Assembly (NCBI GenBank): GCA_047972415.1
Contig: JBKEAN010000117.1
Coordinates: 1 to 6,675, forward strand
DNA length: 6,675 bases
Direction: 5' to 3'
Source of the DNA: Mangrovibacterium sp047972415
GTDB taxonomy: Bacteria; Bacteroidota; Bacteroidia; Bacteroidales; Prolixibacteraceae
Shown here: piece by piece, positions 1 to 6,675 of the stretch
Layout: each line of letters begins with the position of its first letter
Numbering within the stretch: the first letter of the stretch is position 1
Notes under the pieces: generated by a model
Seen by the model: only the letters and a program-made list of their open reading frames with translations
Databases searched by the model: none
Told to the model about the DNA's origin: nothing
Program-made: the position numbers and the translations under genes

Positions 1-204
1 CAACTCTTTGATAATGTATCATGGACCGGGCTTAAAACCCCCGACGAATCCCCAAACTTCGTCCCCTTTGAAAAACCAATGGTTAAATGGAGTTCCTTGC
101 CTCCTTTACCGGTTTCTTTAAATTCAACTCCTGTTATCCTCCACGGCGCTTGCAAGCCAAGGGCTATGCCAAATATTTGTTCACTGTTCATAAAACAAAT
201 CTAA
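1..204 (+). CDS. Possible C-terminal end of an unidentified upstream protein
   Basis: Frame 1 is open from the left edge to a TAA at 202-204 (67 codons). Roughly the first 45 codons read like an ordinary globular or beta-rich protein tail, with the segment FVPFEKPMVKWSSLPPLPVS. The last 20 codons are less protein-like, so the true end may be earlier, or a frameshift may be present. I do not recognise the family. Its position just before same-strand glycosidase genes would suit another member of the polysaccharide locus, but that is inference. It could also be non-coding DNA that happens to be open. Confidence 0.25.
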   Translation, partial: QLFDNVSWTGLKTPDESPNFVPFEKPMVKWSSLPPLPVSLNSTPVILHGACKPRAMPNICSLFIKQI

Positions 205-330
205 ACTTTATTACATTACCCACACAAATCAACATAGAGCCAAAAAAGAAGATGGTTAGTGCCCAAAAAAGTTAATTTTACCTAATCAAAACAGCAGAAA
301 TGGTTCGTGTTTTTGACCGCATAAAATACC

Positions 331-392
331 TGCACACTTTAAATCGGCGAAGCTGCACAGTTTAAATCGGTTCGGGTGCACACTTTGGTCGG
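331..392 (+). repeat. Three 23-bp-period direct repeats, possible IS21-type end
   Basis: Three copies start at 331, 354 and 377, exactly 23 bp apart: TGCACACTTTAAATCGG (331-347), TGCACAGTTTAAATCGG (354-370) and TGCACACTTTGGTCGG (377-392). They are separated by the 6-bp spacers CGAAGC and TTCGGG. A much weaker fourth copy, TGCACCTGGGTAACCGG, may lie at 397-413, overlapping the putative TTG start of the next gene. Several short TGCA...CGG repeats in tandem are typical of the ends of IS21-family elements, which carry multiple transposase-binding repeats next to the tip. No istA or istB coding sequence is visible in the window, so this would be a solo remnant. The alternative is a regulator binding array upstream of the operon. 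The repeats are seen directly; the IS21 reading is inference. Confidence 0.75.
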
Positions 393-395
393 TAT

Positions 396-1691
396 TTGCA
401 CCTGGGTAACCGGATTGGAAAATCTTTCGCCGGACTGGATCTCAATTTCTACACTGAAGTTGACCCAACACCGAAGTTTCCGGTGGTGAGCGACGACGAG
501 CTGCTAACGAAAGTAGAGCAACAAACATTTAAGTACTTCTGGGATTTTGGCCACCCGGTAAGTGGTTTGGCTCGCGAACGGAACAGCTCGGGCGAAACCG
601 TCACAAGCGGTGGTTCTGGCTTTGGTGTAATGGCAATCTTGGTTGGTATGGAACGCGGTTTTATCAGCCGCGCCGAAGGCCTTGAACGGCTTAGCACCAT
701 TGTCGATTTTTTGGGCAAAGCCGATCGTTTCCACGGTGCCTGGTCGCATTGGCTCAATGGCAGTACCGGAAAAGCGATCCCGTTTAGTACAAAGGACAAT
801 GGCGGTGATTTAGTGGAAACATCCTTCATGGCAGCAGGTTTGCTGGCAGCGCGCCAATACCTCAATGCGTCGGACGCGGCAGAAAATACCCTGATTACAA
901 AAATTAACGAGCTGTGGAAAACCATTGAATGGGACTGGTACACCCAAGGCGGGCAAAAAGTGCTTTACTGGCATTGGTCGCCCGACTATAATTGGGAGAT
1001 GAACATGAAAATTCAAGGGTATAATGAGGCTTTGATCACTTACATCATGGCCGCATCGTCCGAAACGCACCCGATTTCGGCTGAGGTCTATCATCAGGGT
1101 TGGGCGAAAAGCGGTGCCATGGCCAACGGGAAGAGCTTTTACAACACAAAGCTTCCGCTGGGTTCCGATTATGGTGGCCCCTTGTTCTTTGCCCACTATT
1201 CATTTATGGGGATTGATCCGCGAAATTTATCGGACCAATATGCCAGCTACTGGGAACAAAACCGAAACCACAGTCTGATAAACCAAGCCTACTGCATACA
1301 GAACCCGCAGTCGTGGGTTGGCTACAGCGCCGATTGCTGGGGACTGACTGCCAGTGATAACCCAAACGGCTATTCGGCGCACTCGCCAACAAACGATTTG
1401 GGAGTGATTACGCCAACGGCAGCCCTCTCGTCCTTCCCATATACGCCGCAAGAGTCCATGAAAGCACTCCATTTTTTCTATTATCAATTGGGCGACAAGC
1501 TTTGGGGCGATTACGGTTTTTACGATGCCTTCAACCCAACCGAAAGTTGGACAGCCGGTTCGTACCTGGCAATTGATCAGGGGCCCATTTTGGTCATGAT
1601 CGAAAATTACCGGAGCGGTCTGATTTGGGATCTGCTGATGTCGTGTCCTGAGCTAAAAGCAGGATTGACCAAACTTGGATTTAGCTATTAA
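396..1691 (+). CDS. GH144-type endo-beta-1,2-glucanase lacking its signal peptide (5' end probably disrupted)
   Basis: This encodes a glucoamylase-like (PF10091) protein of the GH144 type, a family known for endo-cleavage of beta-1,2-glucan to sophoro-oligosaccharides. The domain starts near residue 31 (VSDDELLTKVEQQTFKYFW) and runs to the C-terminus, with family landmarks GGSGFGVMAILVG (72-84), KDNGGDLVET (133-142), YWHWSPDYNWEMN (191-203), GYNEAL (208-213), TPTAALSSFPYTP (339-351) and IDQGPILVMIENYRSGL (393-409). D138 and E141 of DLVE, with E211 of GYNE, match in spacing the D139/E142/E211 set I recall for Chitinophaga pinensis CpSGL, so the active site looks intact. The start is doubtful: codon 396 is TTG, GTGs lie at 483 and 486, the first in-frame ATG (630) is inside the domain, and a stop sits at 363-365. 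Residues 1-28 resemble neither a Sec nor a lipoprotein signal, unlike the neighbouring paralog. The gene could be a cytoplasmic enzyme or a 5'-truncated pseudogene. Confidence 0.85.
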   Translation: MHLGNRIGKSFAGLDLNFYTEVDPTPKFPVVSDDELLTKVEQQTFKYFWDFGHPVSGLARERNSSGETVTSGGSGFGVMAILVGMERGFISRAEGLERLSTIVDFLGKADRFHGAWSHWLNGSTGKAIPFSTKDNGGDLVETSFMAAGLLAARQYLNASDAAENTLITKINELWKTIEWDWYTQGGQKVLYWHWSPDYNWEMNMKIQGYNEALITYIMAASSETHPISAEVYHQGWAKSGAMANGKSFYNTKLPLGSDYGGPLFFAHYSFMGIDPRNLSDQYASYWEQNRNHSLINQAYCIQNPQSWVGYSADCWGLTASDNPNGYSAHSPTNDLGVITPTAALSSFPYTPQESMKALHFFYYQLGDKLWGDYGFYDAFNPTESWTAGSYLAIDQGPILVMIENYRSGLIWDLLMSCPELKAGLTKLGFSY

Positions 1692-1702
1692 AAATCAATA
1701 AA

Positions 1703-3055
1703 ATGAAGATAAGAATACGTGCTCAACTTCTCCTTGCGGCAACTATTGCCGTAGCCTGCGGGCCGACAAAAAAAACAGACAACGAGAGTCCGGTGGTGCA
1801 AACAACTATTTCAGACGATTCCCTGCTCAATTTGGTTCAGTACCAAACCTTTCAGTATTTTTGGGATGGTGCTGAACCCAACTCAGGAATGGCTCGTGAG
1901 CGAATTCACACGGACGGAATTTATCCTGAAAACGATCAGGATGTGGTTACCCTTGGTGGCTCCGGCTTTGGCGTAATGGCAATTTTGGTTGGCGTTGAAC
2001 GGGGCTTCATCACCCGCCAGGAGGCCTTAAACCGCCTTCAGCAAATTGTTGATTTTCTTGAAAAAGCTGACCGTTTTTACGGTGCCTGGCCGCACTGGCT
2101 CGATGGCAAAAGCGGTAAGGTTAAACCTTTTGGCCAGAAAGACAATGGCGGCGATTTAGTGGAAACCGCTTTTATGATTCAGGGCCTGCTCACTGTAAAA
2201 GAATATTTTGCCAATGGTAACGAAGCCGAACAAAAACTAGCCGGCGATATTGAAACCTTATGGCGCGAGGTTGACTGGAACTGGTACACCAAAGGAGGTG
2301 AAAATGTGTTGTACTGGCACTGGTCGCCCAATTACGGATGGGAAATGAATTTTCCGGTTGGCGGGTACAACGAGTGTCTCATTATGTATGTGCTGGCGGC
2401 CGCTTCGCCCACCCATCCGATAAAACCAAGCGCTTACCATGAGGGATGGACCTGCCACGGTGAAATTAGCAAGGATACACTTTACTATGGACTCCGCACC
2501 GTGCTGAATCATTACGAGCACAATAACGATCCGGTGGGACCGCTGTTTTGGGCTCACTATTCCTATTTGGGACTAAACCCTAAAGGCTTAAAAGACCATT
2601 ATGCCGATTATTGGGAACTGAATACCAACCACGCACTAATCAATTATAAGTATGCGCTGGATAACCCCAAAAACTACAAAGGCTATGGCGAAAAACAATG
2701 GGGACTGACTTCAAGCTACTCCATGAATGGTTATGCTGGACACCATCCGGGCAATGAGGATTTAGGGGTTATTTCGCCAACGGCTGCCCTCTCGTCATTC
2801 CCCTACACCCCAACCGAATCGATGCAATTTCTTCGCTATCTCTATACCGAAGCCGATTCGCTGGTCGGAAAATATGGACCTTACGATGCTTATAGCCAAA
2901 GTTCAAACTGGTACCTTCCCCGTTACCTGGCCATCGACCAGGGTCCTATTCCAGTGATGATTGAAAACTACCGCAGCGGTTTGCTTTGGTCGCTGTTTAT
3001 GAAAAACAAAGACGTACAGCAAGGCTTGAAAAGGCTGCAGTTCACGACAGAATAA
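1703..3055 (+). CDS. GH144-type endo-beta-1,2-glucanase, lipoprotein
   Basis: This is a 450-residue paralog of the preceding gene, also glucoamylase-like PF10091/GH144, expected to cut beta-1,2-glucan chains internally. The N-terminus is a lipoprotein signal: charged MKIRIR, a hydrophobic stretch, then lipobox AVAC with C19 as the probable lipidated residue. A short polar linker leads to the domain, which begins at ISDDSLLNLV (36-45). Candidate catalytic residues D151 and E154 (GGDLVET) and E224 (GYNE) are present. YWHWSPNYGWEMN (204-216), SPTAALSSFPYTP (358-370) and IDQGPIPVMIENYRSGL (411-427) match the paralog closely. Compared with it, this copy has longer loops near residues 68-83 and 262-278. 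The ATG at 1703 follows the upstream stop by 11 bp and an A-rich leader typical of Bacteroidota, so co-transcription is likely. It probably acts at the cell envelope, either surface or periplasmic face. GH144 assignment is strong; exact substrate is inferred from the family. Confidence 0.92.
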   Translation: MKIRIRAQLLLAATIAVACGPTKKTDNESPVVQTTISDDSLLNLVQYQTFQYFWDGAEPNSGMARERIHTDGIYPENDQDVVTLGGSGFGVMAILVGVERGFITRQEALNRLQQIVDFLEKADRFYGAWPHWLDGKSGKVKPFGQKDNGGDLVETAFMIQGLLTVKEYFANGNEAEQKLAGDIETLWREVDWNWYTKGGENVLYWHWSPNYGWEMNFPVGGYNECLIMYVLAAASPTHPIKPSAYHEGWTCHGEISKDTLYYGLRTVLNHYEHNNDPVGPLFWAHYSYLGLNPKGLKDHYADYWELNTNHALINYKYALDNPKNYKGYGEKQWGLTSSYSMNGYAGHHPGNEDLGVISPTAALSSFPYTPTESMQFLRYLYTEADSLVGKYGPYDAYSQSSNWYLPRYLAIDQGPIPVMIENYRSGLLWSLFMKNKDVQQGLKRLQFTTE

Positions 3056-3113
3056 AGCCGACATGCTTACTTCGTAGAAATTTGATTACACCAAACAATA
3101 AACAAGACAAACA

Positions 3114-5459
3114 ATGACGACAAACAAGACGAACCAACAAGCCGGCTGGTGCAAGCTGCTCTTAAAGACGGCAAGCAAGCCCTTATTTCTGTCGGCGATA
3201 CTGATCGCCCTGCTTGCCGCATGCTCGCCCAATGCGGATACCAACGAGGCCGATATGGCCAAAAAAGTGGACGAGTTAATGGCACAAATGACCGTGGAAG
3301 AAAAGCTGGGCCAGCTAAATTTACCGGGCGCCGGCGACATTACCACCGGCCAGGCGTCCAATTCCGATATTGCCGGAAAAATTAAAGCGGGGGCCGTAGG
3401 CGGCCTTTTCAATATAAAATCAGCCGAAAAAATCAGGGAAGTGCAGCGCGTGGCCGTAGAAGAAAGCCGCTTGAAAATTCCCTTGATTTTTGGGATGGAT
3501 GTGATTCACGGGTACAAAACCGTCTTTCCCATTCCTCTCGGTTTGTCCTGCACCTGGAATATGGATGCTGTGGAGCAAGTTGCCCGCATTTCAGCGATTG
3601 AAGCCAGTGCCGACGGCATTTGCTGGACTTTTTCGCCCATGGTCGATATTTCGCGCGACCCTCGTTGGGGACGTGTAGCCGAAGGGAGCGGCGAGGATCC
3701 TTATCTGGGCGCTCAAATAGCCCAGGCTATGGTTAAAGGCTACCAAGGCGACAAGCTTTCGGACTCAACAACCATTATGGCCTGCGTGAAACATTTTGCC
3801 CTTTACGGTGCGTCAGAAGCCGGCCGTGATTACAACACCACCGACATGAGCCACATCCGCATGTACAACGAATATTTTTTACCCTATAAGGCAGCTGTCG
3901 ATGCGGGCGTGGGCAGTGTAATGACTTCATTTAACGAGGTGGACGGCATCCCGGCTAGTGCCAACAAATGGCTAATGACCGATGTGCTGCGGAAACAATG
4001 GGGCTTTGGCGGCCTGGTTGTCACCGACTACACTGCCATCAACGAAATGATTGACCATGGTTTGGGCGACTTGCAAACCGTTTCGGCCTTGGCCTTAAAT
4101 GCGGGAACCGACATGGATATGGTTGGCGAAGGCTTTCTTGGCACCCTGAAAAGCTCATTGGAGAACAAAAGCGTATCAATGACGGAAATCGACGCGGCTT
4201 GCCGCCGCATTCTGGAAGCCAAATTTAAACTGGGTCTGTTTGAGGATCCGTATCGCTATACTGACCTGGAACGTGTGAAAAAAGACATTTTCACCCCCGA
4301 ACACCGCAAGGCTGCACGACGGATTGCCGCCGAATGCTTTGTCCTCCTGAAAAATGACAATCAAATATTGCCCTTGAAGAAAAGCGGATCCATCGCGCTG
4401 GTTGGCCCATTGGCCGACAACCGGCTAAATATGCCAGGAACATGGAGCGTTGCTGCCGATTTTGACCAATCGGTTTCGCTAATGGACGGACTGAAAAATG
4501 CCTGCGGCGAACAAGTAAAAATTGTTTATGCCAAGGGGGCCAACGTGCTGCCCGACTCACTTCTGGAGTCTCGGGTAAGCGTGTTCGGGAAACCAACCTA
4601 CTGGGACACCCGCAGCAACGAGGAGATGATCCGCGAAGCCGTGTCGGCAGCACAAAAAGCCGATGTCGTTGTTGCCGCATTGGGCGAATCGGCTGAAATG
4701 AGCGGCGAATGCTCATCCCGGTCAAACATCGAACTTCCGCCGAATCAGCAGGAATTGCTGAAAGCTTTGCTAAAAACGGGCAAGCCGCTTGTACTGGTGC
4801 TGTTTACCGGACGCCCTCTGGCTTTAAGCTGGGAAAATGAAAACCTTCCCGCCATCCTGAACGTTTGGTTTGGAGGAACCGAAGCCGGCAATGCCATTGC
4901 CGATGTGCTGTTTGGCGATGTTAACCCCTCGGGAAAACTGACCATGACTTTCCCGCAAAACATTGGCCAGGTACCGCTTTTCTACAATCACAAAAACACA
5001 GGCCGCCCGCTTGCTCATGGCGCTTGGTTCCAAAAATTCCGCTCCAATTACCTCGATGTATCCAACGAACCGCTCTACCCGTTTGGTTATGGCTTGAGCT
5101 ACACCCGGTTCGACTATGGTAAACCAAGTTTAAGTGCTACCGAATTGAAGGGCGAACAAAAGCTCACGGTTTCAATCCCTGTCACCAACGCCGGACAAGT
5201 TGATGGCAAAGAGGTCGTTCAACTATATATCCGCGATTTGGTTGGCTCGGTAACCCGACCTGTAAAAGAATTGAAATCGTTCCAAAAAATTAGTTTGAAG
5301 GCCGGCGAAAGCCAAACGATCAGCTTTGAAATTAGTCCCGAAGATCTGAAATTTTATAACTCAGCACTGAGATACGATTGGGAACCGGGCGAATTCGACA
5401 TCATGCTGGGTACCAACTCGCGCGATGTTCAGAGCCTTCGTATAAAATGGGAAAAGTAA
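3114..5459 (+). CDS. bglX: GH3 beta-glucosidase (BglX-like), lipoprotein
   Basis: This 781-residue protein is a full-length three-domain GH3 enzyme that removes glucose from the non-reducing end of beta-linked gluco-oligosaccharides. The N-terminus ends in lipobox LLAAC (C37), so it is probably a periplasmic-facing or outer-membrane lipoprotein. The TIM barrel spans about 48-375, with GMDVIHG (127-133), DPRWGR (182-187), SGEDPYL (192-198) and KHF (226-228). The nucleophile is D305 in VVTDY, where many relatives have SDW or SDY. The alpha/beta sandwich (about 400-620) carries the likely acid/base E532 in MSGECSSR. A fibronectin type III-like domain (about 685-770) follows PFGYGLSYT. The ATG at 3114 is 58 bp after the previous gene and gives a complete signal. 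Next to two GH144 genes, sophoro-oligosaccharides are the likely substrate, as for Bacteroides thetaiotaomicron BT_3567, but GH3 specificity cannot be read from sequence alone. The symbol is by similarity only. Confidence 0.95.
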   Translation: MTTNKTNQQAGWCKLLLKTASKPLFLSAILIALLAACSPNADTNEADMAKKVDELMAQMTVEEKLGQLNLPGAGDITTGQASNSDIAGKIKAGAVGGLFNIKSAEKIREVQRVAVEESRLKIPLIFGMDVIHGYKTVFPIPLGLSCTWNMDAVEQVARISAIEASADGICWTFSPMVDISRDPRWGRVAEGSGEDPYLGAQIAQAMVKGYQGDKLSDSTTIMACVKHFALYGASEAGRDYNTTDMSHIRMYNEYFLPYKAAVDAGVGSVMTSFNEVDGIPASANKWLMTDVLRKQWGFGGLVVTDYTAINEMIDHGLGDLQTVSALALNAGTDMDMVGEGFLGTLKSSLENKSVSMTEIDAACRRILEAKFKLGLFEDPYRYTDLERVKKDIFTPEHRKAARRIAAECFVLLKNDNQILPLKKSGSIALVGPLADNRLNMPGTWSVAADFDQSVSLMDGLKNACGEQVKIVYAKGANVLPDSLLESRVSVFGKPTYWDTRSNEEMIREAVSAAQKADVVVAALGESAEMSGECSSRSNIELPPNQQELLKALLKTGKPLVLVLFTGRPLALSWENENLPAILNVWFGGTEAGNAIADVLFGDVNPSGKLTMTFPQNIGQVPLFYNHKNTGRPLAHGAWFQKFRSNYLDVSNEPLYPFGYGLSYTRFDYGKPSLSATELKGEQKLTVSIPVTNAGQVDGKEVVQLYIRDLVGSVTRPVKELKSFQKISLKAGESQTISFEISPEDLKFYNSALRYDWEPGEFDIMLGTNSRDVQSLRIKWEK

Positions 5460-5477
5460 ATCGTCAAGCCAAATTGA

Positions 5478-6675
5478 ATGAAAAGGATAAAACCGGATAG
5501 TGTCGCGAAAATACTACTGATTGCATTCACGATGATGGCTTCGGGCGGTACAACATTGGGGCAATCGATGCACATGGAGACCTATTGCAACCCGTTGAAC
5601 ATCGATTACACCTACATGATATACAATTCGGACAAGAACCTTTCGTATCGATCGGGTGCCGACCCGGCGGTTGTTGAGTTCCGCGGCGAATACTACCTGT
5701 TTGTAACCCGATCGTTGGGCTACTGGCACTCCACCGACCTGCAAAACTGGGATTTTATTGAACCGGAACACTGGTATTTTCAAGGTTCAAATGCCCCTGC
5801 GGCACATAATTACAAGGACTCGGTGCTCTACGTTACCGGTGACCCGTCAGGTTCAATGAGTATTTTATACACCGACAACCCTAAAAAAGGCAATTGGAAA
5901 GCGGTCCCGTCCATCATCAACAACCTGCAGGATCCGAATTTATTTATCGACGACGATGGCAAAGCCTACATGTTTTGGGGTTCGTCCAACACCTACCCAA
6001 TCAGGGGAATGGAATTGGATCGGAGCAAACGTTTTATTCCGAAGGGCGAAGTGATTGAGCTCTTCAACCTGGACGAAGAAAAACATGGCTGGGAACGCTT
6101 TGGCGAAAACCACGCCGATACCGTGTTGGGCGGTTACATGGAAGGCCCCTGGCTAACCAAGCACCACGGCAAATACTACATGCAATATGCCGCGCCGGGT
6201 ACCGAATTCAATGTATATGGTGATGGGGTTTATATTGCCGACCATCCACTCGGTCCGTATCGCTACCAGGCGCACAACCCGGTATCGTACAAACCCGGCG
6301 GTTTTATGAACGGCGCCGGCCATGGAAGTACTGTTGTTGGCCCCGAAGGCGAATACTGGCATTTTGCATCGATGGCCCTGTCTGTCAACGTGAATTGGGA
6401 ACGCCGCCTTTGCATGTATCCCCTTCAGTTCGACAAAGATGGACTAATGCACAGCGACACTCGCTTTGGCGACTACCCACGCTATGCGCCGGCCATACCG
6501 GGCAAAAAAGGCGCATTCCGCGGCTGGATGCTGCTCTCGTACAACAAGCCGTCGAAAGCATCGTCTGCCGTTGGCGAACACAGCGCAAAAAACCTCACCG
6601 ATGAGAATGTAAAATCGTTTTGGCTGGCCGATGCAAACAATGCTAAACAGTGGGTTGAAATTGACTTGCAAACCG
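5478..6675 (+). CDS. Secreted GH43-type glycosidase with F5/8 type C domain (3' end cut by window)
   Basis: The frame is open from ATG 5478 to the window edge (399 codons seen, no stop). The N-terminus (MKRIKPDSVAKILLIAFTMM) is a Sec signal peptide without a lipobox cysteine, probably cleaved near residue 28-30, which indicates export. A five-bladed beta-propeller of the GH43 clan follows, with the three expected acidic residues: D62 in GADPAVV (general base), D152 in QDPNLFIDDDG (pKa modulator) and E222 in MEGPWL (general acid). GHGS (281-284) is also typical of the fold. From about residue 356 the sequence changes to the start of a discoidin/F5/8 type C (CBM32-like) module (NKPSKASS, then ENVKSFWLA and WVEIDLQ), cut off by the edge. 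GH43 enzymes commonly release arabinose, xylose or galactose; the subfamily and sugar cannot be decided here. It starts 18 bp after the GH3 stop, so it is probably in the same transcript. Confidence 0.88.
   Translation, partial: MKRIKPDSVAKILLIAFTMMASGGTTLGQSMHMETYCNPLNIDYTYMIYNSDKNLSYRSGADPAVVEFRGEYYLFVTRSLGYWHSTDLQNWDFIEPEHWYFQGSNAPAAHNYKDSVLYVTGDPSGSMSILYTDNPKKGNWKAVPSIINNLQDPNLFIDDDGKAYMFWGSSNTYPIRGMELDRSKRFIPKGEVIELFNLDEEKHGWERFGENHADTVLGGYMEGPWLTKHHGKYYMQYAAPGTEFNVYGDGVYIADHPLGPYRYQAHNPVSYKPGGFMNGAGHGSTVVGPEGEYWHFASMALSVNVNWERRLCMYPLQFDKDGLMHSDTRFGDYPRYAPAIPGKKGAFRGWMLLSYNKPSKASSAVGEHSAKNLTDENVKSFWLADANNAKQWVEIDLQT

Larger units (their letters stand above)
1..395. other. Upstream region without a convincing complete gene
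   Basis: This stretch precedes the enzyme operon. Its first two thirds can be read as an open frame from the left edge to 204, described separately. Positions 205-330 are AT-rich, with several A-runs, and show no open frame with protein-like content. A short frame from ATG 300 runs into TAA at 363-365 and has no signal-peptide character. Positions 331-392 hold the 23-bp direct repeats. No clear Bacteroidota promoter (TTTG, then TAnnTTTG about 20 bp later) was found. The closest partial matches are around 176-209 and 308-315, and each departs from consensus in either the -33 or the -7 element. No strong terminator hairpin was seen. Confidence 0.5.

Noticed and set aside
87..275. A 62-codon + strand open frame from ATG 87
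   Set aside because: The composition does not look like a conserved protein, it overlaps the more protein-like edge frame, and it has no recognisable domain or leader.
300..365. A short frame from ATG 300 as the real start of the first GH144 gene
   Set aside because: It is in frame with the gene but interrupted by TAA at 363-365, and its 21 residues have no hydrophobic signal core. It would need stop readthrough.
449..1487. Several antisense open frames inside the first GH144 gene
   Set aside because: They overlap a strongly conserved enzyme on the other strand, lack recognisable domains, and are arginine/proline/serine-rich in the way expected of antisense shadows.
3071..3090. A Bacteroidota-type promoter before the GH3 gene, based on TAGAAATTTG
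   Set aside because: The spacing between TA and TTTG is four bases, not two, and no TTTG -33 element sits at the right distance.
3067..3412. Minus-strand frames covering the GH2-3 intergenic gap and GH3 start as a divergent gene
   Set aside because: They cover the GH3 signal peptide and barrel start antisense and show no family features.
4291..5127. Long minus-strand open frames opposite the GH3 C-terminal half
   Set aside because: They are arginine- and serine-rich antisense readings of a clearly coding strand, with no homology visible.
6385..6671. Short frames on both strands near the right edge
   Set aside because: They overlap the continuous GH43/discoidin frame that runs off the window, which has all expected catalytic motifs.

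Overview
The window looks like part of a carbohydrate-degradation gene cluster from a Bacteroidota bacterium. It probably comes from an environmental, Marinilabiliales/Prolixibacteraceae-like lineage, although the lineage is a guess from style. The grounds are a lipoprotein signal on one glucanase and one GH3 enzyme, A-rich leaders without Shine-Dalgarno sequences, densely packed same-strand glycoside hydrolase genes, and a GH43 enzyme running into a discoidin-type domain. No susC/susD pair, regulator, tRNA, rRNA or CRISPR array is visible here.

Layout. Positions 1-395 hold no convincing complete gene. An open frame entering from the left edge ends at 204. A set of 23-bp-period direct repeats lies at 331-392, directly before the first enzyme gene. 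Four genes follow on the + strand: a GH144-type glucanase without a signal peptide (396-1691), a second GH144-type glucanase that is a lipoprotein (1703-3055), a GH3 beta-glucosidase lipoprotein (3114-5459), and a secreted GH43-type glycosidase with the start of an F5/8 type C domain (5478 to beyond the right edge). The gaps of 11, 58 and 18 bp suggest one transcription unit.

How the genes may work together. GH144 is the family of endo-beta-1,2-glucanases, and some Bacteroidota GH3 enzymes hydrolyse the resulting sophoro-oligosaccharides. Two GH144 genes followed by GH3 therefore suggest a beta-1,2-glucan route, in which the chain is cut by GH144 and finished to glucose by GH3. The GH43 gene does not fit a pure glucan. 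Either the real substrate carries another sugar, such as arabinose, galactose or xylose, or two functions share the operon.

The most interesting spot is the 5' end of the first GH144 gene. Its catalytic domain is complete, but its signal peptide is missing and its only plausible start is a TTG (or internal GTG) codon. The place where the signal should be encoded abuts the repeats, which resemble the terminal repeats of IS21-family elements. An insertion or deletion event may have removed the export signal of one member of a duplicated enzyme pair.
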